DNA of 64,000 nucleotides from Streptomyces hygroscopicus (lineage in GTDB: Bacteria; Actinomycetota; Actinomycetes; Streptomycetales; Streptomycetaceae), in contig CP018627.1 in the NCBI GenBank assembly GCA_002021875.1, positions 1,364,001 through 1,428,000 of the forward strand, in the 5' to 3' direction. Positions within the stretch are counted from its first letter, which is position 1, and every line of letters starts with the position of its first letter. The notes under the pieces were generated by a model. That model was given only the letters and a program-made list of their open reading frames with translations. It did no database searches and was not told the DNA's origin. The position numbers and the translations under genes were made by a program. Shown piece by piece: positions 42,795 through 51,694 of this stretch.

Positions 42795-43754
42795 ATGCGA
42801 TTCCCCCGTGCCCGGCACACCGCCCTCGGCGCGCTCACCGCGCTCACGCTTCTCGTCCCGCTGACGGCCTGCGGCCAGGACGGATCCTCGGACTCATCGG
42901 GGTCGTCGAGCACATCGAGCGCGTCGTCCACGTCCACGGATCTGGCGGCGAAGGCGGGCACGGATCCGGCGTCGTTCACCGGCGAGTTCAAGAAGCTGGA
43001 GCGCTCCTACGACGCGCGGCTGGGCGTCTACGCCATCGACACCGGCACCGGACACGAGGTGGCCTATCGCGACGGTGAGCGGTTCGGCTACGCCTCCACG
43101 TTCAAGGCGCTGGAAGCCGGTGCAGTGCTGCAGAAGGTCAAACTGGGCGGGCTGGACCGGGTGATCAAGTACTCCAAGGACGATCTCGTCGACAACTCCC
43201 CCGTGACCGAGAAGCACGTCGACACCGGGATGAGCGTGGGCGCGCTGTGTGACGCCGCCGTCCGCTACAGCGACAACGCGGCGGCCAACCTGCTCTTCGA
43301 CGAGCTCGGCGGACCCAAGGGCCTCGACGCCATGCTCGAGAAGATGGGCGACGACGTCATCCAGATGGAGCGCCGCGAGCCGGAGTTGAGTCGCTGGGTC
43401 CCCGGTTCCACACAGGACACGAGCACCCCGCGGGCGATGGCAAAGGATCTGCGCGCGTTCGTGCTCGGCGATGTCCTCGGCGACGGAGAGCGCGCACAGC
43501 TCACGAAGTGGCTGCGGACCAACACCACCGGGGACGCGCTCATCAGGGCCGGGGTGCCCAAGGACTGGCAGGTCGGCGACAAGACCGGAAGCGGCAGCTA
43601 CTACGGTGGCCGCAATGACATCGCGGTGGTGTGGCCGCCCGACTCCGCTCCCATCGTCGTGGCGATCATGTCGAACCGCGCTGACAAGGACGCCAAGTCC
43701 GACGACAAGCTGATCGCGGACGCGGCGCATGTCGTGGCCGACACGCTGTCGTAG
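42795..43754 (+). CDS. bla: Class A beta-lactamase, lipoprotein
   Basis: A 319-residue serine beta-lactamase. The signal peptide ends in a lipobox LTAC (Cys near residue 26) followed by a Ser-rich linker, so it is a membrane-anchored lipoprotein. Ambler motifs are complete: YASTFKALE (S70xxK73), [10 protein letters not shown] (SDN, 130-132), RREPELSRW (E166 in the omega loop) and [13 protein letters not shown] (K234TG). It hydrolyses penicillins and perhaps cephalosporins outside the membrane. GGAGG lies 7 nt before ATG 42795. It is divergent from the LysR gene that probably controls it. Confidence 0.95.
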   Translation: MRFPRARHTALGALTALTLLVPLTACGQDGSSDSSGSSSTSSASSTSTDLAAKAGTDPASFTGEFKKLERSYDARLGVYAIDTGTGHEVAYRDGERFGYASTFKALEAGAVLQKVKLGGLDRVIKYSKDDLVDNSPVTEKHVDTGMSVGALCDAAVRYSDNAAANLLFDELGGPKGLDAMLEKMGDDVIQMERREPELSRWVPGSTQDTSTPRAMAKDLRAFVLGDVLGDGERAQLTKWLRTNTTGDALIRAGVPKDWQVGDKTGSGSYYGGRNDIAVVWPPDSAPIVVAIMSNRADKDAKSDDKLIADAAHVVADTLS

Positions 43755-43784
43755 CACCCCTCCCCTGCTCATCCGCTCCCCTGC

Positions 43785-43809
43785 GGGGCTGAGTCACCTG
43801 CTCAGCCCC
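43785..43809. terminator. Terminator between beta-lactamase and TSUP genes
   Basis: GGGGCTGAG and CTCAGCCCC form a perfect 9-bp stem with a 7-nt loop between convergent genes. It overlaps the last codons of the permease gene. Confidence 0.75.
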
Positions 43810-44563
43810 GGAGGAAGTACAGGACGGTCATGGTGACGGCGGTGGTCAGAACGACGCCGCGCAGCAGCCACGCGGGGAGACGACGGGCGATGTGCGCTCC
43901 GGCCACCCCGCCGGCCACCGCGCCGACCAGCATGGTGATGAGCACAGACGGTGCGCTCAGCGCGTCCGAGGCGATGAGGAACAGTCCGGTCGCGCTGAGA
44001 TAGATGGCCGCGAGCTGGGCGACTCGCATCGGGTTGCCGGCCGAGGTGTCGAGCCCGAGGCCGATGCTCCACACGGCCAGCATCATGATGCCGACGGCAC
44101 CGCCGAAGTAGCCGCCGTACACGGCGAGGAGGAACTGGCCGGTCAGGACGGTCCGGGGGCTCATGCCGACCGCATGGCCCTTCGCGTCGCTCACCACACG
44201 GGAGACATGGCGCCCGAAGGCGAGGATCACCGTGGCGAAGGCGAGCAGCCAGGGCACCGCGGCGTCGAACGACACCGCGGGCAGCGTCAGCAGCAGACCG
44301 GCACCGAGCCCGCCGCCGATCACACTGACCACGGTCAGCGCCCGCGTGGACGTGCCCCCGAGGGGGGCGAGGTCGCGCCGGTAGACCCACGCGCTCGCCA
44401 CGGTCCCGGGTACGAGGGCCACGGTCGAGGAGGCGTTCGCCGTCACGGGGGACAGACCGGCCGCGACCAGGGCGGGAAGCGCCACGAACGTGCCCCCGCC
44501 GCCGACGGCGTTCAACGCCCCGGCGGCCACACCCGCCAGCAGAACAATCACCATCTCGGACAC
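43802..44563 (-). CDS. TSUP-family permease (TauE/SafE type)
   Basis: A 253-residue membrane protein with about eight hydrophobic segments. It shows the duplicated TSUP signature: GALNAVGGGGTFVALPAL near the start and VYGGYFGGAVGIMMLAVW in the middle. Family members export or import sulfite, sulfoacetate, taurine-derived or other organic anions. GTG 44563 (MSEMVIVLL) is used; ATG 44554 is an alternative. It is divergent from a LysR gene with an AGCCT/AGGCT palindrome between them. Substrate unknown. Confidence 0.88.
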   Translation of the reverse strand: MSEMVIVLLAGVAAGALNAVGGGGTFVALPALVAAGLSPVTANASSTVALVPGTVASAWVYRRDLAPLGGTSTRALTVVSVIGGGLGAGLLLTLPAVSFDAAVPWLLAFATVILAFGRHVSRVVSDAKGHAVGMSPRTVLTGQFLLAVYGGYFGGAVGIMMLAVWSIGLGLDTSAGNPMRVAQLAAIYLSATGLFLIASDALSAPSVLITMLVGAVAGGVAGAHIARRLPAWLLRGVVLTTAVTMTVLYFLRG

Positions 44564-44613
44564 CCGCCGAGCATCGCCCCACGGCCCGTGGGCGCACAAT
44601 GCGTGATCCACGT

Positions 44614-44628
44614 AGCCTGCGCAAGGCT
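44614..44628. promoter_or_regulatory. Candidate LysR site AGCCT-N5-AGGCT
   Basis: AGCCTGCGCAAGGCT is an inverted repeat with 5-bp arms in the short gap between divergent TSUP and LysR genes. Confidence 0.45.
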
Positions 44629-44647
44629 GTGCCATAGGCTCGTCAGG

Positions 44648-45574
44648 GTGCGTTATGACCTGGACGACCTGCGGCTCTTCCTTCACATCGTGGCCGAGGG
44701 CTCGATCACGGCGGGCGCCCGCCGGATGCATCTGAGCCTCCCGTCGGCCAGCGCCAGGGTGCGCTCGCTCGAACACCACGCGGGCGTGGCCCTGCTGATC
44801 CGTGGCCGGAGGGGGGTGCGCCCCACCCCGGCGGGGACGGCGCTGGCCCGCCACGCACGGGATGTGCTCGCCCAGACGGCGCGCCTCGAAAGCGCCGTGG
44901 CGAGCTACGCCCGGCCCCCGACCGCGCCACTGACCCTGCTGGGCGGCGGCTCGGCGATGCATCACCTCGTGCCGAGGGCCCTGGTCTCGTTCCTCCGCGC
45001 GCACCCGGACGTCGACGTCACGGCGTCCGAGAGCCGCACCCCACGGACCGTGCGGCTGCTCGCGGACGGCGAGGCGGACCTGGGCGTCGTTCTCGACACC
45101 GAGGCCCGCGACTGCGGTCTCACCATGGAACCCCTCTGCGATGACTCCCTGGTGGTGATCGGCCAGTCCGGCGGCATCCTCGCGGGGCGCACCGCGGTGG
45201 CCTACCGCGAGGTCGCCGAGCACCCGCTCGTGGGGCTCGACGCCGGCTCCTCGCTGCGGCGCTCGATCGAGAAGCACCTGGGTCCGCACGCTCCAGCGGT
45301 GCGGTACCGCACCACCGTCGCCCACCTCCCCACCCTTGTCTCCCTCGCGGCCGCCGGTGTGGGACTCGCGGTCGTGCCACGCCGCGCCATCGCCCCCGGC
45401 CGGCCACTCGACGTATGCGAGCTCCAGGATCCCTGGGCACGCCGCACCCATCTGCTGGCCTGGGGCGAGAAGGCGTCGCGGACCTCGTCCACCGCCACCG
45501 CGGCACTCGCCGAACACCTGCGCCAGGCGGCCGTGTCCGAGCCGGACGGGGGCACTGGCGTTCCGGCGATGTGA
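44648..45574 (+). CDS. LysR-family regulator of the TSUP permease
   Basis: A 308-residue LysR protein: VRYDLDDLRLFLHIVAEGS, ARRMHLSLPSASARVRSLE and LIRGRRGVRPTPAG. The effector domain runs from about residue 95 (LTLLGGGSAMHHLVPRALV). GTG 44648 is the start. Its divergent pairing with the permease gene suggests it activates export or import of an anion that is also its co-inducer. The gene is followed by three 16-bp tandem repeats. Confidence 0.9.
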   Translation: MRYDLDDLRLFLHIVAEGSITAGARRMHLSLPSASARVRSLEHHAGVALLIRGRRGVRPTPAGTALARHARDVLAQTARLESAVASYARPPTAPLTLLGGGSAMHHLVPRALVSFLRAHPDVDVTASESRTPRTVRLLADGEADLGVVLDTEARDCGLTMEPLCDDSLVVIGQSGGILAGRTAVAYREVAEHPLVGLDAGSSLRRSIEKHLGPHAPAVRYRTTVAHLPTLVSLAAAGVGLAVVPRRAIAPGRPLDVCELQDPWARRTHLLAWGEKASRTSSTATAALAEHLRQAAVSEPDGGTGVPAM

Positions 45575-45580
45575 ACGCGG

Positions 45581-45628
45581 GGCTCGGAGGAGGCGAGGCT
45601 CGGAGGAGGCGAGGCTCGGGGGAGGCGA
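45581..45628. repeat. Three tandem 16-bp repeats
   Basis: GGCTCGGAGGAGGCGA occurs at 45581-45596 and 45597-45612, and a copy with one change (GGCTCGGGGGAGGCGA) follows at 45613-45628. They fill the gap between convergent LysR and Rrf2 genes. No function is evident. Confidence 0.85.
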
Positions 45629-45629
45629 A

Positions 45630-46088
45630 TCAGCGCTGGCGCGCGCGTCCCGTATCGAGGCGGCGCAGTTCACGCACACTGTCCGCGAGTGTGCGGTCGC
45701 CCAGCGAGTCGAGCACCGCTTCCTCTGCCTCCGCGGTGAGCGCGGCGAAATACTCACCGGCGTGCGCGGTCACCGGGCACACGGGCTCCACCCCGGGCGA
45801 GCAGGCCCACAGAGGCTTGTCACCGATGGCGCAGCGGTAGATCTCCGCCAGGGTGATCCGGTCGGCCGGCCGCCCCAGCCTGGCCCCACCGGTGCGGCCC
45901 ATGACGCAGACGACCAGCCCCTCCTCCGTCAGCGGGACGAGGAGCTTGCGGACCAGGCTCGGGTTGGTGTTCAGCACGCGGGCCAACTCGGCGGAGCTGA
46001 GCGGTGCGCCGTCGTCCTCGGCGGCGACCGCGAGGAAGAGCATCAGCTGCAGCGCACGGGAGAACCGGATGTCCAACAAGGTCTCCAC
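45630..46088 (-). CDS. Rrf2-family transcriptional regulator
   Basis: A 152-residue Rrf2 protein: DIRFSRALQLMLFLAVAAE, winged helix with LSSAELARVLNTNPSLVRKL and the wing GRTGGARLGRPADRITL. Cysteines at YRCAIGD, WACSPG and PVCPVTA resemble the cluster-ligand Cys region of NsrR/IscR-type members, so a redox or nitrosative sensor is possible. GTG 46088 is listed; a TTG a few codons later is an alternative. It is divergent from an Old Yellow Enzyme gene with a palindrome between them. Confidence 0.9.
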   Translation of the reverse strand: METLLDIRFSRALQLMLFLAVAAEDDGAPLSSAELARVLNTNPSLVRKLLVPLTEEGLVVCVMGRTGGARLGRPADRITLAEIYRCAIGDKPLWACSPGVEPVCPVTAHAGEYFAALTAEAEEAVLDSLGDRTLADSVRELRRLDTGRARQR

Positions 46089-46157
46089 CTCCGCGCACAG
46101 ATCGTGGCACAGCCTACTCGACTGTGCCGTTTCACCGTTTCCCTAAAGTGCAATCGA

Positions 46158-46188
46158 TACAGTTGCAGTTTGCGGCATAAAAACTGTA
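46158..46188. promoter_or_regulatory. Inverted repeat TACAGTT-N17-AACTGTA
   Basis: Perfect 7-bp arms lie in an AT-rich stretch between divergent Rrf2 and oxidoreductase genes, with a further ACAGTTGCAGTTT half-site overlap. It is the likely Rrf2 operator and core promoter area. Confidence 0.55.
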
Positions 46189-46256
46189 CCTTTCAGATTC
46201 ATACTTTCGAACTCCGGGGAAACCACCCCGGAACGACACGGCAGGAGAGCGACACG

Positions 46257-47375
46257 GTGAACACCCGCGTGGCCACGGCACTGTCCCGCCCGTTCGCACT
46301 GGGCTCGGCCAAGCTGCCGAACAGGATCGTCATGGCACCCATGACCCGCGGACAATCCCCCGATGGCATTCCCGGTGAGGACGTCGCCGCCTACTACGCG
46401 CGCCGGGCCGCGGCGGGGACCGGCCTGATCATCACCGAGGGCACCACCGTCGACCACCGGTCCGCCGGTTTTCGCGACGGCATCCCCCGGTTCCACGGCG
46501 AGGCACAACTCACCGGATGGCAAAAGGTCGTTGACGCCGTGCACACCCACGGTGGCGCGATCATGCCCCAGCTCTGGCACGTGGGAATACAGCGGCCCGC
46601 GGGAGCCCCGCCGTTCCCCGACGCCCCGTCCGTGGGACCGTCCGGGATCGCGCTGGACGGCACGCCCGGAGCGGGCGGGACGATGACCCTCGCCGACATC
46701 GACGACGTCATCGGCGCCTTCGCCAAGGCCGCACGGGAGGCCGAGCGGATCGGTTTCGACGGCGTGGAACTGCATGGCGCGCACGGCTATCTCATCGACC
46801 AGTTCCTCTGGGAGCGCACCAACCGGCGCACCGACGGCTACGGCGGCGATCCGGCCTCGCGTACCACGTTCGCCGCCGACCTGGTGGCCGCCATCCGCGA
46901 ACAGGTCGCGCCCGACTTCCCCATCGTGCTCCGGTTCTCCCAGTGGAAGTCCGAACACTACGACGCCCGGCTCGCCGAGGACCCCAAGGAACTGGAAGCC
47001 GTGCTCACCCCGCTGGTGGAGGCCGGGGTCGACGCGTTCCACGCCTCCGGACGCCGCCACTGGCAGGCCGAGTTCCCCGACACGGGATCGGACCTGAACA
47101 TCGCCGGATGGGCGAAGAAGGTCACCGGCAAGCCGGTCATCACCGTCGGCTCGGTCGGCCTGGACACCGTCTTCCAACCCGGCTCCCTCTCCGGTGCGAA
47201 CGCGGCCGTGGACACCATCGAGCGGCTCCTGGACCGTCTCGAGCGGGACGAGTTCGACCTCGTCGCCGTCGGACGCGCACTGCTCGCCGACCCCCAGTGG
47301 GCCGACAAGGTCCTGAACGACCGGATGAGCGAGCTCATTCCGTTCAGCCAGGACTCGGTGGCGTCCCTGTACTGA
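46257..47375 (+). CDS. Old Yellow Enzyme-type alkene reductase
   Basis: A 372-residue FMN TIM barrel. It has RIVMAPMTRGQSPDG, MPQLWHVGIQRP, the active-site HGAHGYLIDQFLWERTNRR with YGG following, ITVGSVGLDTVF, and FDLVAVGRALLADPQWADKV. Such NADPH-flavin enzymes reduce activated C=C bonds in enals, quinones and nitro compounds, an electrophile detoxification role. GTG 46257 follows AGGAGAG. Pairing with an Rrf2 regulator suggests redox-responsive expression. Confidence 0.94.
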   Translation: MNTRVATALSRPFALGSAKLPNRIVMAPMTRGQSPDGIPGEDVAAYYARRAAAGTGLIITEGTTVDHRSAGFRDGIPRFHGEAQLTGWQKVVDAVHTHGGAIMPQLWHVGIQRPAGAPPFPDAPSVGPSGIALDGTPGAGGTMTLADIDDVIGAFAKAAREAERIGFDGVELHGAHGYLIDQFLWERTNRRTDGYGGDPASRTTFAADLVAAIREQVAPDFPIVLRFSQWKSEHYDARLAEDPKELEAVLTPLVEAGVDAFHASGRRHWQAEFPDTGSDLNIAGWAKKVTGKPVITVGSVGLDTVFQPGSLSGANAAVDTIERLLDRLERDEFDLVAVGRALLADPQWADKVLNDRMSELIPFSQDSVASLY

Positions 47376-47412
47376 GCCGAGCCCCCGCTCGGGTGACGCG
47401 GCGGGGAGGGAA

Positions 47413-47451
47413 TCGGCGCCGGCCGGCACGGGGGAGTCCGGCCGGCGCCGA
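47413..47451. terminator. Terminator between convergent OYE and mannanase genes
   Basis: TCGGCGCCGGCCGG and CCGGCCGGCGCCGA form a perfect 14-bp stem with an 11-nt loop between stops at 47375 and 47505. Confidence 0.85.
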
Positions 47452-47504
47452 GCACGGGGTGTGTAGGTAGTTTAACATTTCACCACTGCCCCGCATTCCC
47501 AGTA

Positions 47505-48857
47505 CTAGCCGGTGGCGCAGGCGCCGCCGTCGAGGGTGAAGGCGGTCGGCGCGGAGTTGATGCCGCCCTTGTCGGCGGTGAAGCCGAGGGTGACCGCGCC
47601 ACGGGCGGGGATGGTGGCGGTGTAGGAGGCCGGGGTGACGGTCACCGCGGCGCCGGCCTGCCGGGGTGTGCCGCCCCACATATTGGTGATGGCCTGGCCG
47701 TTGGCGAAGGTGAACCCCAGGGTCCAGCCGGTGATGGCGGCGGCGCCGGTGTTGCGGATGGTGATCTCGCCCTGGAAGCCGTTGCCCCATTCATTGGCCA
47801 CGCGGTAGCCGACCGTGCAACCGGCATCGGAGCCACCGCCGTAGATGGTGGCCTCGCGGGAGGTCTCGGCGATGCCGTCGGGGCCGTTGAAGACGCGCTT
47901 GCCCCAGTCGGTGAGCTTGGTGGGGTCGAAGTCGGCGGCCAGGTCCAGGATGGGATCGGTGTTGCCGCTCCAGGACCAGGCCAGGTAGCCCAGCTTCAGC
48001 CGCTGGGCGGCGGCCATCATGGTGTTCTCGTCCGGATCGCCCCACTGGTCGGCGGGCCCGCCGAACTCGCCGATGAGGATGGGCAGCCTGGCGGCCACGA
48101 AGGCGTCCAGATAGTCGGTGATCTCCTGCGCCGTGTCATAGACGCTGTACATGTGGATCGAGAAGATCAGGTTGCCCGTGGAGTCGGCGTCGTAGACGGT
48201 CCGCGCGTTGGTGCGCATCACGTTCTGCAGGTCCTGTCCCCAGTTGGGCGCGTCCACCATGATGGTGTGCTGGAACCCGGCATTGCGCAGCTTCTGGACG
48301 GCGGCGACGGTGGGGGCGGTCCAGCCGGTCGGGTCGGTGTTGCCCCAGGGTTCGTTGCCGATGTTGATGACGACGTAGTTCTCCTGGCCGGTGAGCACGC
48401 TCTTGAGGCCGATCCAGTAGTCGGCCGCCTGGTCGAGCGAGGCGGCCGCGGCGTCCTCGCCATAGCCGGTGGTGTCGTGCACTTCCAGTACACAGATGAG
48501 CCGATTGGCCTTGCACTGGGCGACGATGGCGGCCACGTCCTCGGGGCTGTTCTTGGCCCAGCGGTGGCCGTTGGAGAGGACGACCCGGACGGTGTTGGCG
48601 CCCAGGGCCTTGATGTCGGCCAGCGACCGCGTCTCGCCCGGATACCAGGTGTGCGCGTGGTTGACACCGCGCATGACGAAGTCGTTGCCGTTGCCCTCCA
48701 GCAGGCGGCCGTCGCTGATGTGCAGCCCCGTAGCCAGGGGGGCCAGGGGGGTCTGCGGGCGGGCGGGCTCGGCATGGGCGGTCCGGCCGAGACCCGCGAT
48801 CCCGAGAAGGCTGACCAATAAGGCCAGTAAGGCGGCCAGAGATCTCTTCCGTCTCAT
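47505..48857 (-). CDS. Secreted beta-mannanase, GH5 (subfamily 8-like) with CBM2
   Basis: This secreted enzyme cleaves beta-1,4-mannan, reading as a Streptomyces-type mannan endo-1,4-beta-mannosidase. The 450-residue protein has a signal peptide (cleaved near AHA), a GH5 domain beginning LATGLHISDGRLLEGNGNDF, NHAHTWYP, the acid/base in VVINIGNEPWG and the nucleophile in PILIGEFGG. A CBM2 follows at about 345-450 with the stacking Trp in NEWGNGF, ITGWTLGF and NMWGGT, and a Cys pair at its ends. ATG 48857 has GGAG 5 nt upstream. A perfect CebR-type operator lies 48 bp before it, linking it to cellobiose control. Confidence 0.93.
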   Translation of the reverse strand: MRRKRSLAALLALLVSLLGIAGLGRTAHAEPARPQTPLAPLATGLHISDGRLLEGNGNDFVMRGVNHAHTWYPGETRSLADIKALGANTVRVVLSNGHRWAKNSPEDVAAIVAQCKANRLICVLEVHDTTGYGEDAAAASLDQAADYWIGLKSVLTGQENYVVINIGNEPWGNTDPTGWTAPTVAAVQKLRNAGFQHTIMVDAPNWGQDLQNVMRTNARTVYDADSTGNLIFSIHMYSVYDTAQEITDYLDAFVAARLPILIGEFGGPADQWGDPDENTMMAAAQRLKLGYLAWSWSGNTDPILDLAADFDPTKLTDWGKRVFNGPDGIAETSREATIYGGGSDAGCTVGYRVANEWGNGFQGEITIRNTGAAAITGWTLGFTFANGQAITNMWGGTPRQAGAAVTVTPASYTATIPARGAVTLGFTADKGGINSAPTAFTLDGGACATG

Positions 48858-48904
48858 CATGACTCCAAGGAGTGGGCGCGTGATGTTATCCGCAACAGCG
48901 AATT

Positions 48905-48918
48905 TGGGAGCGCTCCCA
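48905..48918. promoter_or_regulatory. CebR operator TGGGAGCGCTCCCA
   Basis: A perfect 14-bp palindrome identical to the published CebR box of Streptomyces cellulase genes. The repressor releases it when cello-oligosaccharides enter the cell. It lies 48 bp upstream of the mannanase start. Confidence 0.9.
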
Positions 48919-48998
48919 TCCATTGCATCGCACCCCAGAGACGTCAAGACTTCCGGTGCGAACCGGAATGCGGACGGGGGCGCGGAGGTTATGACGAC

Positions 48999-49388
48999 AT
49001 GAGCGATTCATCCCGTAATGGCGCTCTGTCTCGGGCCGAGCGAGCGTCCATCCGTGAACGGCTGGTGGCCGAGCACGCCGGCACCAGGGAGCGGATCACG
49101 GCCCTGAACCGTGAATTCGACGGGATCGTCGCGTCGAACGCCCTGGTGGCGGTCGACGACGAGCACGACCCGGAGGGGTCGAGCACCGCCTTCGAGCGGG
49201 CCCATGTCGCCGCCTTGCTGGCCCAGGCACGCGATCATCTGACCGCGCTGGAAGAGGCGCTGGAGCGGCTGGACCGCGACGACTACGGGCGGTGCGCGGT
49301 GTGTGGCGAGCCGATCCCGGCGGAACGCCTGGAGGTGCGCCCGGCGGCGGACACCTGCGTACGCTGCGCTACCGCCCGCCCCCGCTGA
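48999..49388 (+). CDS. TraR/DksA-type zinc finger protein
   Basis: A 129-residue protein with a long coiled coil (about 10-90: ERLVAEHAGTRERITALNRE and LEEALERLDRDDYG) and a C4 zinc finger CAVCGEPIPAERLEVRP ending TCVRC. DksA relatives enter the secondary channel of RNA polymerase and modulate transcription. Actinobacteria have several of unknown target. The coiled-coil tip lacks an obvious DxxDA motif. ATG 48999 is the start. The gene is alone on its strand. Confidence 0.9.
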   Translation: MSDSSRNGALSRAERASIRERLVAEHAGTRERITALNREFDGIVASNALVAVDDEHDPEGSSTAFERAHVAALLAQARDHLTALEEALERLDRDDYGRCAVCGEPIPAERLEVRPAADTCVRCATARPR

Positions 49389-49582
49389 CCGGCGCGGCGC
49401 CAAGTGACACCGGTGCGCGGACGGGCGGCTTCGTGGGCGGTCCGCCCCGGCCGATGGGCTCAGACCACGGACGCGCGGTACGTCGAAGGATGTATGGGCG
49501 GTTTCATCAGTAGCTACGAGCTTCGTGGCGATGTGGGACGTGAGGATGGCGGAAGTAATCGCGCTTCCCGGAGGACCTCCCC

Positions 49583-50569
49583 ATGACCGAGCCGCACACC
49601 GGTACGCCCGCCCCCTCGGCCACCGCCACCCTGCTCCGGGCACTGACCGGTGGTCTGGTGATGGCCACGGCACTCGGTGTCGGCACGGCCCTGGGTCCGG
49701 TCGGCGCCGACGCCCTCGGCCTCACCGGCTTCGCGGCCCGGGTGCTACCGGGCGCGCTGGTCACGGCGCTGGCCGTGCCACTCGTACTCCTCCTCGTACG
49801 CCGGGGGCGCCGGTCCCCGGCGTGGCTCGGGTTCGGCGGGGCGGGCGCGAGCCTGCGTGCGCTGCTGACCGGGGTGGGGGTGACGGCGGCCGCGGCCGCC
49901 CTTGTTCTCGGCGCGGGTACCGCCGCGGGCATGCTGCGCTGGTCGCGTATCGAGCCCGCCACCCTCGCCGAGTTCGTCCTCTCGAACGGGGTGGTCGCCT
50001 TCCTGCTCGAAGCGCTGCCGGAGGAGACGACCCTGCGCGGCTACGCGTGGACCTCACTCCGCACACGGTTCGGCGCTGCCGTGTCGGCCCTCGGCACGAC
50101 GGCGGTGTTCCTGCTGGTGCCGGGGGCATCGACCATGGTCGGGGCCGCGACCGCGCATCTGGTCGGCGGCGATCCGGAACCGATCGGGTTCGCACCGGAC
50201 GGGCAGAACCCCGTCGACTACCTCATCCTCCTGACCGTGTTCGGACTGACGCTCGTGGCGGCCCGGACGGCCGTGGGCCGGGCTCCGCTGTGGGCCGCCA
50301 TCGGCACCCATCTGACCTTCCTGACCGTCAACCGGATCGTGCTGGAGGGCGACCGGCGCGGTGCGGGCTGGCACACCGAGCAGACGACGCCGGACGCGGT
50401 GCTGCTCGTCCCCGCCTATCTGCTGCTGGCCATTGCCGGTTTCGCGGTGTGCCGACGGGCCGCGCGACGGCGTGGCGCCGAGCCGCGGCGTGGCGCGGAG
50501 CCGCCCCGGGCGGTGGCAGAGCGGCCAGAACACCCGGCGCCACGTGCGTCACGCGTTGATCAGCCCTGA
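49583..50569 (+). CDS. CPBP (CAAX/Abi-type) intramembrane metalloprotease family protein
   Basis: A 328-residue membrane protein with about eight hydrophobic segments. The catalytic motif EExxxR appears in LEALPEETTLRGYAW. The second motif (FxxxH) is less clear, with TAHLVGG and IGTHLTFLTVNR supplying His residues. Family members cleave prenylated or peptide substrates in the membrane, and some act in bacteriocin immunity. The last 60 residues are Arg/Pro-rich and cytoplasmic. AGGACC precedes ATG 49583. Confidence 0.8.
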   Translation: MTEPHTGTPAPSATATLLRALTGGLVMATALGVGTALGPVGADALGLTGFAARVLPGALVTALAVPLVLLLVRRGRRSPAWLGFGGAGASLRALLTGVGVTAAAAALVLGAGTAAGMLRWSRIEPATLAEFVLSNGVVAFLLEALPEETTLRGYAWTSLRTRFGAAVSALGTTAVFLLVPGASTMVGAATAHLVGGDPEPIGFAPDGQNPVDYLILLTVFGLTLVAARTAVGRAPLWAAIGTHLTFLTVNRIVLEGDRRGAGWHTEQTTPDAVLLVPAYLLLAIAGFAVCRRAARRRGAEPRRGAEPPRAVAERPEHPAPRASRVDQP

Positions 50570-50580
50570 CGGGGTCTCTG

Positions 50581-51507
50581 TCAGGTCGCGGTCCAGCCGT
50601 CGGGCCGCGCCCCGTCGATGTCGGTGAATCCGTACTCCCCGGCGAGCTCCGCGGAGCTGACCGACCGCTGATTCCACCTCGCCCGGTCGGGATCGGCGGC
50701 CAGCGCGGCGACGGCCCGGCCGACGTAGCGAGGGGACTCGGAGGACGCGAAGCCTCCGGGGGCCGTCGGGCGGCCCTCGCCCCTGTCCGGCAGCAGGGCG
50801 TCACGCCAGTTGTCCTCGCCGACTCCGTAGGCGTCGAGCATCATCTCCGAGCGCAGCCAGCCCGGTGTGATGGCGACCGCCGTCGCCCCGTACGGCGCCA
50901 GCTCATGGCCCTGGGAGAAGGCCAGCCGGTTCACCGCGGTCTTCACCAGGTCGTAGAAGACCGAGATGCGATACCGGTCGGCGTTGTACGCGGCGGTGCC
51001 GTCGGTCATCTCGACGAGCAGACCACCCGGCTCGCCGATCAGCAGCGGCAGCAGGTGATGCGAGGTGATCAGGTGGGTGTCTAGACCGAGCCGGAGAATG
51101 CGCAGCCCGTCGTCGAGGCTGTGTTCCCAGATCGGGGTGTTCCAGTCGGCGGGCCCGCCCTTGAGCCGCTCGGCGCCCCAGATGTCGTTGACCAGGACGT
51201 CGATGCCGCCGTGATCGTGGCGGATGCGCTGGGCCAGCCGCCCGACCTGCCCGGGGTCGAGATGGTCGGTGCGGATGGCGATGCCGGTGCCACCGAGCCG
51301 CGTGACGAGCTCGGCCGTCTCCTCGATCGTCTCGGGCCGGTCGTAGTCCGACCCGCCCCTGCCCGATACGCTGCTGCGCCCGGTGCAGACGACGGTGGCG
51401 CCGGCCTCGCCCAGCGCGGCGGCGATCCCGCGCCCGGCACCGCGGGTCGCCCCGGCGACGACGGCGACACGTCCGCGCAGTGCATCGTGATCGAGTGTCC
51501 GGCTCAT
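50581..51507 (-). CDS. SDR-family oxidoreductase
   Basis: A 308-residue SDR with VVAGATRGAGRGIAAALGE and VLVNDIWGAE where NNAG is usual. The active site reads RISVFYDLVKTAVNRL (Y-x-x-x-K with S upstream in VEMTDGTAAYN), and AITPGWLRSEMM follows. The extended N-terminal loop around GRSSVSGRGGSDYDRPE matches the DHRS1-like group. ATG 51507 is the start. It converges on the CPBP gene with only 11 bp between stops. Substrate unknown. Confidence 0.88.
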   Translation of the reverse strand: MSRTLDHDALRGRVAVVAGATRGAGRGIAAALGEAGATVVCTGRSSVSGRGGSDYDRPETIEETAELVTRLGGTGIAIRTDHLDPGQVGRLAQRIRHDHGGIDVLVNDIWGAERLKGGPADWNTPIWEHSLDDGLRILRLGLDTHLITSHHLLPLLIGEPGGLLVEMTDGTAAYNADRYRISVFYDLVKTAVNRLAFSQGHELAPYGATAVAITPGWLRSEMMLDAYGVGEDNWRDALLPDRGEGRPTAPGGFASSESPRYVGRAVAALAADPDRARWNQRSVSSAELAGEYGFTDIDGARPDGWTAT

Positions 51508-51694
51508 CCGATGAGTGTCGCGGACCGACGGGCGCACGCACCGGACCGCACGGCCGTGGCGGATCAACCGTGCTGGTCCGGGGAGTAGTTGTGTCCCCGA
51601 TGCCATCGCTTGGCCGATACCCCGAAGCGTGGCCGCGTTTCGCCCGGTGAGACGATGCGCTCGCCCAATCGTCAACAACCGAAAAGGAGGGCGG

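Noticed and set aside
45581..45628. CRISPR-like array
   Set aside because: Units are directly abutting with no spacers, and no cas genes are present.
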